From the NCBI GenBank assembly GCA_020687605.1, contig JAJEQY010000129.1:1-6469 (forward strand): 6,469 bases of DNA, written 5' to 3'. The stretch is from Intestinimonas aquisgranensis (GTDB lineage Bacteria > Bacillota > Clostridia > Oscillospirales > Oscillospiraceae). The notes beneath the pieces were generated by a model. The model made no database searches. It was not told the DNA's origin and was given only the letters and a program-made list of their open reading frames with translations. The translations under genes and the position numbers were made by a program. How positions within the stretch are numbered: the stretch's first letter is position 1; each line of letters starts with the position of its first letter. Of this stretch, positions 1 to 3,764 are shown piece by piece.

Positions 1-13
1 CCGCGGGTCGGGC

Positions 14-32
14 GGGCGGCTGATCGCCGCCC
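14..32. repeat. GC-rich hairpin, part of an intergenic repeat
   Basis: Perfect 7-bp inverted repeat GGGCGGC (14-20) / GCCGCCC (26-32) with a 5-base loop, followed by CTAC. Read on the other strand this gives GTAGGGGCGG, and the same 10-mer recurs at 3197-3206. That suggests a dispersed intergenic repeat family. No T-tract follows on either strand, so it is not a convincing terminator. Confidence 0.5.
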
Positions 33-64
33 CTACAAAACGGGGAGGCTTTTTCGACAGTCTG

Positions 65-205
65 ACCTTCCCCCCACAGGGGGGAAGGTGGCCCGCAGGG
101 CCGGATGAGGGGGTGTTGGATAGAAAAACAGTCTGTGGGGTCCACGGACGCACCCTCATCCGTCTGGCCTTCGGCCATCCACCTTCCCCCTGGAAGGGGG
201 AAGGT
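65..205. repeat. Palindromic MITE/REP-like intergenic element made of stem-loops
   Basis: A 141-bp stretch whose two halves mirror each other. The left half runs long hairpin (ACCTTCCCCCC 65-75 / GGGGGGAAGGT 79-89), short hairpin (GGCCC 90-94 / GGGCC 98-102), then CGGATGAGGGGGTG (101-114 region). The right half gives the same parts in reverse order: CACCCTCATCCG (151-162), short hairpin (TGGCC 165-169 / GGCCA 173-177), then long hairpin (ACCTTCCCCC 181-190 / GGGGGAAGGT 196-205). A further hairpin sits in the centre (131-149). There is no ORF of its own and no obvious target-site duplication at the edges. This architecture suits a non-autonomous mobile or REP-type element. From memory, similar ACCTTCCCCC/GGATGAGGGTG units are common between genes of gut Oscillospiraceae, but I could not check this. 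Confidence 0.65.
123..149 (-). terminator. Possible gpr terminator (central hairpin of the palindromic element)
   Basis: On the minus strand, GTCCGTGG (149-142) pairs with CCACAGAC (138-131), including one G-U pair and a 3-base loop, and is followed by TGTTTTTC (130-123). This is the only hairpin with a T-run downstream of the gpr stop codon, about 90 bases past it. The A-run that makes the T-run lies inside the repeat element, so the element may supply the terminator. Confidence 0.4.
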
Positions 206-238
206 TTTGCCGGCGGATAGCATCCGCCCGCTCCCCCC

Positions 239-1150
239 TCAGGACAAAAACAGCTCCACGTCCTCCACGGAGAGACGGGGGTGGAGGGCCAGGTCGATGC
301 CGAAGCCGATGACCTTGGCCATGTCCTTGACCCGCTGGTCAATGTCCCTGGGGGTGACCATGAGGCTCCCGCCCACCCCACGGAGGGCGGCGGGGTCCAG
401 GTCGTCCCGGCCAACCTCCTCTAAAATGTCGAGAGCCAGGGTGGCGCCGTCCACCACCGTGGGTACTCCCACGGCGATGACAGGCACCCCCAGGGTCTGT
501 TCATTGAGGGCAAAACGGTGGTTGCCCACCCCGGAGCCGGGGACGATGCCGGTGTCGGAGAGCTGCACCGTGGCGCAGATGCGGTCCAGGCTCCGGGCGG
601 CCAGGGCGTCCACGGCGATGACGCAGCCCGGCTTCACCTTCCCCGCCACCGCCTGGGCCAGTTCCCCGCTCTCCACGCCGGTGGTGCCCAGCACCCCCGC
701 TGCCAGGGCGGCCACCGGCCGAAAGTCCCCAAAGTGCTCCGGGGCCTGGTCGATGAGGTGACGGGTCACCAGGGTATGGTCGGCGGCGCCGGGTCCCACG
801 GCGTCGGGGGTGATGGAGCGGTTGCCCAGGCCCACCACCAGCACCGGCGCCTTTTCCGGCACCCGGCAGCGCCGGAGCAGGTGGGAGAGCTCCCCCGCCA
901 GCGCCCGGCAGGACCGGGGAAAGGCCTCCTCCTCCCGTCTCACCAGCCCGGTGAGGTCCACCGTCACATAGGTGCCAACGGGCTTGCCCAGGGCCTCCTC
1001 TCCCCTGCCGTCCAGGATCTCCACCCGGGTCACCGGGCAGCCCTCCCGGCGCTCCTCTTGCACCCGCACGCCCTCCGGCGCGGGGGCGTCCCGCCCCGTT
1101 TTGGCCAGGGCCTCCGCCTCCACCGCCAGATCCGTCCGCCGCGTCAGCAT
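239..1150 (-). CDS. gpr: Germination protease GPR (spore protease)
   Basis: GPR is the spore endopeptidase that cleaves DNA-protecting small acid-soluble proteins early in germination. It is made in the forespore as a zymogen that trims its own N terminus. Visible family motifs in the 303-residue product: N-terminal RTDLAVE (5-11), GLGN (107-110), TPDAVGP (114-120), TTGVE (156-160), VDALAAR (180-186), DTGIVPGSGVGN (199-210), VPVIAVGVPTVVD (222-234) and LMVTP (263-267). By my alignment to Bacillus GPR, Asp116 (TPD) and Asp181 (VDALA) match the two aspartates reported as catalytic in this atypical aspartic protease. It is shorter than the roughly 368-residue Bacillus protein: most of the segment between PTVVD and LMVTP is missing, and the pre-RTDLA tail is only four residues. 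The ATG is the first possible start (an in-frame TGA lies two codons upstream), with AAGGGAG about 11 bases before it. In B. subtilis gpr is also divergent from rpsT. Confidence 0.96.
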   Translation of the reverse strand: MLTRRTDLAVEAEALAKTGRDAPAPEGVRVQEERREGCPVTRVEILDGRGEEALGKPVGTYVTVDLTGLVRREEEAFPRSCRALAGELSHLLRRCRVPEKAPVLVVGLGNRSITPDAVGPGAADHTLVTRHLIDQAPEHFGDFRPVAALAAGVLGTTGVESGELAQAVAGKVKPGCVIAVDALAARSLDRICATVQLSDTGIVPGSGVGNHRFALNEQTLGVPVIAVGVPTVVDGATLALDILEEVGRDDLDPAALRGVGGSLMVTPRDIDQRVKDMAKVIGFGIDLALHPRLSVEDVELFLS

Positions 1151-1194
1151 GGATCACCACGCTCCCTTCCGCAAGATATAGTGTCTGCAGCGCC

Positions 1195-1221
1195 ATTTGA
1201 CCCCTATTTTTTGCGAAATAC
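1195..1221 (-). promoter_or_regulatory. Weak candidate forespore promoter for gpr
   Basis: On the minus strand GTATT (1221-1217) is separated by 14 bases from GGTCAAATGG (1202-1193), which loosely resembles a sigma-F type -35 (GYWTA) and -10 (GGNNANANTW). Bacillus gpr is transcribed by forespore sigma factors F and G. The spacing is slightly short and one -10 position deviates, so this is a suggestion only. No sigma-A type promoter is evident for gpr. Confidence 0.22.
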
Positions 1222-1243
1222 AATTTTTTTATCCAAAGCACAA

Positions 1244-1271
1244 AAAAATGCAAAAAAAAGGTTGCATTTTT
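1244..1271. repeat. A/T-rich perfect inverted repeat over the rpsT -35
   Basis: Perfect 10-bp arms AAAAATGCAA (1244-1253) and TTGCATTTTT (1262-1271) around an 8-base loop. A-runs precede and T-runs follow the stem, so it could work as a weak bidirectional terminator between the divergent genes. Because the right arm contains the rpsT -35, it could instead be an operator. Confidence 0.5.
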
Positions 1272-1290
1272 CCAAGGGTTCTGTTAAAAT
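1262..1290 (+). promoter_or_regulatory. rpsT promoter (sigma-A type, extended -10)
   Basis: TTGCAT (1262-1267), a 17-base spacer and TAAAAT (1285-1290), with TG one base upstream of the -10 (1282-1283) giving an extended -10. Predicted transcription start is near 1297, leaving a leader of about 53 bases. Runs of A/T just upstream (1224-1259) could act as an UP element. The -35 lies inside the right arm of the 1244-1271 inverted repeat. Confidence 0.7.
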
Positions 1291-1294
1291 GGAT

Positions 1295-1315
1295 ACCTGC
1301 ACGGGCAGGTCCCGT
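1295..1315 (+). promoter_or_regulatory. rpsT leader with two mutually exclusive hairpins
   Basis: At the predicted 5' end of the transcript ACCTGC (1295-1300) pairs with GCAGGT (1305-1310) around a 4-base loop. Alternatively ACGGG (1301-1305) pairs with CCCGT (1311-1315). The two stems share bases and cannot form together. S20 autoregulates its own translation in E. coli through the leader and a poor start codon. Whether these stems serve such control here is unproven. Confidence 0.4.
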
Positions 1316-1349
1316 GGATAGAACTATACCATCGGAGGAGGTGTTTGGT

Positions 1350-1613
1350 TTGCCGAATATCAAGTCTGCCAAGAAGCGCGTGCTGGTCAACGAGACCAAG
1401 GCGGCCCGGAACAAGGCGGCCAAGTCTGCGCTGAAGACCCAGATCAAGAAGTTTGACGCCGTGGTGGCCGAAGGCAACCGCAGCGAGGCCGATGTTGTCT
1501 ACAAGGCCACGGTGAAGGCCATCGACAAGGCCGCCGCTAAGGGTCTGCTGCACAAGAACAACGCGGCCAACAAGAAGAGCGCCATGACCATCAAGCTGAA
1601 CAAGCTGGCCTGA
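1350..1613 (+). CDS. rpsT: 30S ribosomal protein S20
   Basis: S20 is a primary 16S-rRNA-binding protein of the small ribosomal subunit. The 87-residue product begins MPNIKSAKKR and continues with a Lys/Ala-rich helical body including NETKAARNKAAKSALKT, KAIDKAAAKGLLHKNNAANKKS and a C-terminal KLNKLA, all typical of S20 in sequence and length. The start is TTG: the family N terminus begins exactly there, and the strong ribosome-binding site GGAGGAGG (1334-1341) sits eight bases upstream. The reading frame stays open to 1197, but that extension starts before the promoter and matches no family member. The gene has its own promoter and terminator, so it is a single-gene unit. E. coli rpsT also starts with UUG. 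Confidence 0.97.
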   Translation: MPNIKSAKKRVLVNETKAARNKAAKSALKTQIKKFDAVVAEGNRSEADVVYKATVKAIDKAAAKGLLHKNNAANKKSAMTIKLNKLA

Positions 1614-1633
1614 AGCGCAATGCACATTGCCTG

Positions 1634-1663
1634 AAAACCGCCTGCATCCGCAGGCGGTTTTTT
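1634..1663 (+). terminator. Rho-independent terminator of rpsT
   Basis: Perfect stem AAAACCGCCTGC (1634-1645) / GCAGGCGGTTTT (1650-1661) with loop ATCC and a run of six T (1658-1663). It starts 20 bases after the rpsT stop codon. Confidence 0.93.
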
Positions 1664-1714
1664 GCTGCCCTTTTGGTCCAATTTTTGGGAAAAATGGAGA
1701 AAACCAAAAATTTA

Positions 1715-1727
1715 TTTGAAATTCAAA
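1715..1727. promoter_or_regulatory. Operator 1, palindrome TTTGAA-A-TTCAAA
   Basis: Perfect 13-bp palindrome (6-bp arms, one central base) ending nine bases upstream of the marR -35. The same palindrome with a different central base occurs at 1774-1786. It is the likely binding site of the MarR-type regulator encoded downstream. Half-sites TTTGA/TCAAA separated by three bases resemble the streptococcal FabT box as I recall it. Confidence 0.7.
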
Positions 1728-1736
1728 CTAAAATGC

Positions 1737-1765
1737 TTGACAAGGGGCGCGGGAGCGGATACAAT
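1737..1765 (+). promoter_or_regulatory. Promoter of the marR-degV operon
   Basis: A perfect -35 TTGACA (1737-1742), a 17-base spacer and TACAAT (1760-1765, five of six consensus bases). Predicted start of transcription is near 1772. A promoter this strong in front of a regulator gene fits repression as the main control, and palindromic operators lie on both sides. Confidence 0.9.
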
Positions 1766-1773
1766 GCCAATGT

Positions 1774-1786
1774 TTTGAACTTCAAA
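1774..1786. promoter_or_regulatory. Operator 2, palindrome TTTGAA-C-TTCAAA
   Basis: Second perfect copy of the 13-bp palindrome, starting eight bases after the -10, so it covers the predicted transcription start and early leader just before the ribosome-binding site. Its centre is 59 bp from that of operator 1. A repressor bound here would block initiation or early elongation. Confidence 0.72.
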
Positions 1787-1803
1787 GAAAAGGAGGCGGC
1801 GGC

Positions 1804-2268
1804 ATGGAGGTGCGGGGCGCCAAGATCAATCAGTTTCTGGTGGAGGTCTTTGACCAGATCCTGCGCCGGGAGGAGGAGGTCCTGACGGCGCGGTATCCCA
1901 AGCTGTCCCTGCGGGAGATCCACCTGATCGACGCGGTGTGCCGGGCGGCGGACCACGGCGGGGACAACCGTGCCACAGCCATCGCGGCAGCCCAGGGGGT
2001 GACGGCGGGGACGCTGACCACGGCGGTGAACCTGCTGGAGCGGAAGGGCTACGTGGAGCGCCAGCGGGACGAGAAGGACCGGCGTGCGGTGCGCATCCTG
2101 CCCACGCCGCTGGCCCGGGAGGCGGAGGCGGCACACCGGGAATTTCACCGGCAGATGGTGGAGCAGGTCCTGAAGGGGCTGACGCCGGAGGAGTGCGACG
2201 CCCTGGTGAACGCCCTGGGGAAGCTGGCCCGGTTTTTTGCGCCGGAGACCGGCGCCAACGAAGCATAA
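1804..2268 (+). CDS. MarR-family winged-helix repressor, probably autoregulatory
   Basis: A 154-residue protein of normal MarR size. These proteins are dimeric DNA-binding regulators that usually repress their own operon and are released by a small ligand. Expected parts are visible: an N-terminal dimerisation helix (about 5-30), a helix with LSLREIHLIDAV (35-45), the recognition helix region VTAGTLTTAVNLLERKGYV (66-84), the wing RQRDEKDRRAVRI (87-98 region) with the family-typical D-x-R-R, and a C-terminal dimerisation helix (101-145). The ATG follows AGGAGG (1791-1796) at seven bases. The degV-type gene starts 15 bases after the stop, so the two are co-transcribed. Two identical palindromes flank the promoter and are the likely operators. 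FabT, the fatty-acid synthesis repressor of streptococci, is also MarR-family. A lipid-linked role is my inference from operator similarity and the DegV partner, not from the protein sequence. Confidence 0.92.
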   Translation: MEVRGAKINQFLVEVFDQILRREEEVLTARYPKLSLREIHLIDAVCRAADHGGDNRATAIAAAQGVTAGTLTTAVNLLERKGYVERQRDEKDRRAVRILPTPLAREAEAAHREFHRQMVEQVLKGLTPEECDALVNALGKLARFFAPETGANEA

Positions 2269-2283
2269 AGTGAGGTAAGAAGT

Positions 2284-3123
2284 ATGGTACGCATCGTCAC
2301 TGACAGCACCTGTGATCTCTCCCCGGAGCGGCAGAAGGCTCTGGGTGTGGAGGTGGTCCCTCTTTCCGTCCACTTTGGGGAGGAGTCCTTCCTGGACGGC
2401 ATCGACCTGAGCAACGAGGAATTTTATGCCCGGCTGCGGACGGCGGAGACCCTGCCCACCACGGCCCAGGTGAATCCGGAGGAGTTTGCCCGGCGGTTCC
2501 GGGCCCACGTGGACGCCGGGGACCAGGTGGTGGGACTGTTCATCGCCTCCCAGCTCTCGGGCACCTGCCAGTCGGCCATGATTGCCCGGGACATGGTGGA
2601 CGAGGACAACATCTTTGTGCTGGATTCCACCACGGTGACCTTTGGTCTGGGTCTGCTGGTGGAGATGGCGGCCCGGCTGCGGGACCAGGGCCTGGACGCC
2701 CGTACCATTGCCCAAAAGGTGGAGGCGCTGGCCAAGCGGCTGCGGTTCTATGCGGTGGTGAGCACCCTGAAGTACCTGAAGATGGGCGGGCGCATCTCCG
2801 GCACCGCCGCCGTGGTGGGCGGCATGCTGGGCATCACCCCCATTCTGAACATCCGGGACGGCGTGGTGGAGGCGGCGGCCAAGTCCCGGGGCCGGAAGGG
2901 CGCCTTCCAGTGGATGGAGAAGCAGCTCCAGGCGGAGCCGGCGGACCTTTCCCTGCCCGTCTCCTTCGGCAACGCCGACAGCCCCGACATTATGGCTGAG
3001 TGTGAGGCCGCTCTGGCGGCCAGCGTCCCCGGCGCCGAGGTTTTGGAGAGCTCCATCGGTTCCGTAGTTGGTACCCACGCCGGGCCGGGCTGCACCGGTA
3101 TTGCCTATTTTGTAAAAGAGTAA
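2284..3123 (+). CDS. DegV family protein (FakB-like fatty-acid-binding protein)
   Basis: DegV proteins bind a fatty acid in a deep pocket. Those studied as FakB present it to the kinase FakA, which makes acyl-phosphate for phospholipid synthesis. The 279-residue product has normal length and all family landmarks: N-terminal IVTDSTCDL (4-12), DGIDLSNEEFY (38-48), LPTTAQ (57-62, the PTTSQ-type loop near the acyl carboxylate in FakB structures), SQLSGTCQSA (89-98), LDSTTVTFGLG (113-123), YLKMGGRIS (164-172), GITPILNI (183-190) and GTHAGPG (263-269). It is cytosolic, with no signal peptide or membrane segment. Start: ATG preceded by GTGAGG (2270-2275) at eight bases. It is the second gene of the marR operon and is followed by a terminator. 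No FakA gene is in the window. Many genomes carry several DegV paralogues with different acyl preferences, so the bound lipid cannot be told. Confidence 0.94.
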   Translation: MVRIVTDSTCDLSPERQKALGVEVVPLSVHFGEESFLDGIDLSNEEFYARLRTAETLPTTAQVNPEEFARRFRAHVDAGDQVVGLFIASQLSGTCQSAMIARDMVDEDNIFVLDSTTVTFGLGLLVEMAARLRDQGLDARTIAQKVEALAKRLRFYAVVSTLKYLKMGGRISGTAAVVGGMLGITPILNIRDGVVEAAAKSRGRKGAFQWMEKQLQAEPADLSLPVSFGNADSPDIMAECEAALAASVPGAEVLESSIGSVVGTHAGPGCTGIAYFVKE

Positions 3124-3134
3124 ATAAGGTATGG

Positions 3135-3174
3135 GGCCGCGCCCAGGCTTTTACCGGGCGCGGTCTTTTCTTTG
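3135..3174 (+). terminator. Rho-independent terminator of marR-degV
   Basis: Stem GGCCGCGCCC (3135-3144) / GGGCGCGGTC (3156-3165), ten pairs with one G-U, loop of 11 bases, then a T-rich tail TCTTTTCTTT (3164-3173). It starts 12 bases after the degV-type stop codon. Confidence 0.9.
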
Positions 3175-3290
3175 CGGCACCACGCTGTGTGATTTGGTAG
3201 GGGCGGATGAGGGGAGACTTTAGGTGTGGTCTGCGTCTCGTTTCCCTGTCTTTCTGTTACGTGAAAGGACGGAGGATACGCGCTCAAAAC

Positions 3291-3327
3291 CCGTTTCTTT
3301 TTCCCTGCTGGAAAAAGAACGGTTTTT
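3291..3327 (+). terminator. Orphan terminator-like hairpin
   Basis: CCGTTTCTTTTTCC (3291-3304) pairs with GGAAAAAGAACGG (3310-3322), 13 pairs with one bulged T, loop CTGCT, then five T (3323-3327). AAAA at 3286-3289 precedes the stem, so it could work in both directions. No gene ends just upstream on plus. It might back up the degV terminator, end an unrecognised RNA, or simply belong to a repeat. Confidence 0.5.
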
Positions 3328-3405
3328 GGAATCCAAAGAAAAAGGGGCTCCCGTGCGGGTTGAGTGGCTCCAAATAGGAATCCGGCGGCCCGGCTTTACG
3401 CCCCC

Positions 3406-3481
3406 ATAGAGGACCAGCCCCGTCTACAGTAGACTACCTGGTTGGAACAGGGGTAAGCGGTGGTCCTATCCCCACTTTTTT
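3406..3481 (+). ncRNA. Candidate structured RNA ending in a weak terminator-like element
   Basis: An enclosing stem GGACCA (3411-3416) / TGGTCC (3461-3466) extends past a 2-base bulge by ATA (3406-3408) / TAT (3467-3469). Inside it CCCC (3418-3421) can pair with GGGG (3450-3453), enclosing two local hairpins: GTCTA-CAG-TAGAC (3422-3434) and CCTG/CAGG (3437-3440 / 3448-3451, competing for one or two bases with the previous stem). Alternatively GGGGTA (3450-3455) pairs with TA-T-CCCC (3467-3473) and is followed by ACTTTTTT (3474-3481). The two folds are mutually exclusive. I do not recognise a known riboswitch or small RNA, and no clear promoter precedes it. Confidence 0.25.
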
Positions 3482-3560
3482 CGCCGCCTGCGTGGGTGGG
3501 AGTTGCGACGTGGCGCCGTTTCCTGATATTCCCTCTATTGTGGAGCGCGGCTCCGTCTCT

Positions 3561-3612
3561 CTTTCCACATTGTGCACATCCAGATATTACCTGTGGAAAA
3601 CCCTGTGGAAAT
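3561..3612. other. Cluster of three DnaA-box-like 9-mers
   Basis: CTTTCCACA (3561-3569, plus), TGTGGAAAA (3592-3600, i.e. TTTTCCACA on minus) and TGTGGAAAT (3604-3612, ATTTCCACA on minus). Against the consensus TTATCCACA these match at 7, 8 and 7 of 9 positions. The last two are 12 bases apart as a direct repeat, and TTGTGCA follows both the first and the third. No replication gene is nearby, so DnaA binding is only a possibility. Confidence 0.3.
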
Positions 3613-3698
3613 TGTGCAAACTTTTGTTCGAAGTACATCGAGCCAAAAAAATGTAACCGGAAAGATTTACAAATTCGTGATAAGTTGCGGCGGAGACC

Positions 3699-3707
3699 TG
3701 TTATAAT
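3699..3707 (+). promoter_or_regulatory. Extended -10 promoter of the AI-2E family gene
   Basis: TG-T-TATAAT (3699-3707) is a perfect -10 with the TG extension. No good -35 is found at 16-18 bases (the nearest is TGATAA at 3678-3683), which is usual for extended -10 promoters. An inverted repeat TGTAA (3652-3656) / TTACA (3667-3671) lies about 30 bases upstream and could be an activator or repressor site. The predicted leader is about 50 bases. Confidence 0.75.
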
Positions 3708-3764
3708 GTCCCTTCGATAGAGCGCCGCCGTGAGGTGCGGAAAACAGAGAAAGGATGAGCCTGT

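Larger units (their letters stand above)
3175..3560. other. Gene-less intergenic stretch with repeat remnants and hairpins
   Basis: I see no convincing gene here. Short open frames on both strands (for example 3224-3409 and 3460-3720 on plus, 3396-3638 on minus) lack good ribosome-binding sites and recognisable domains. The stretch holds GTAGGGGCGG plus GGATGAGGGG (3197-3214), matching parts of the repeats at 27-36 and 103-110. It also holds a hairpin/T-run block (3291-3344), a candidate structured RNA (3406-3481), and a small hairpin GGAGC/GCTCC (3542-3554). Confidence 0.6.

Noticed and set aside
1..238. CRISPR array or rRNA/tRNA remnants in the hairpin-rich left end
   Set aside because: The repeats are inverted rather than tandem direct repeats with spacers, and no tRNA or rRNA consensus is seen.
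518..1321. Long plus-strand open frame of 267 codons opposite gpr (also 105-761)
   Set aside because: Antisense shadow of gpr in GC-rich DNA; low-complexity His/Gly/Pro-rich translation, no family motif, while the minus frame is a clear GPR.
1197..1349. N-terminal extension of the rpsT frame
   Set aside because: It starts upstream of the promoter, has no ribosome-binding site, and S20 proteins begin at MPNIKSAKKR.
1723..3078. 451-codon minus-strand frame across marR and degV
   Set aside because: Longest open frame on that strand, but its translation is Leu/His/Gly/Gln-rich shadow sequence. Both plus-strand genes have clear families, ribosome-binding sites, promoter and terminator.
3561..3620. 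Chromosomal origin of replication
   Set aside because: The DnaA-like boxes are few and imperfect, there is no dnaA, dnaN or rpmH nearby, and no clear A/T-rich unwinding region with repeated elements.
3396..3638. 80-codon minus frame and 86-codon plus frame (3460-3720) in the intergenic region
   Set aside because: No recognisable domain and no ribosome-binding site. The plus frame runs into the promoter of the next gene.
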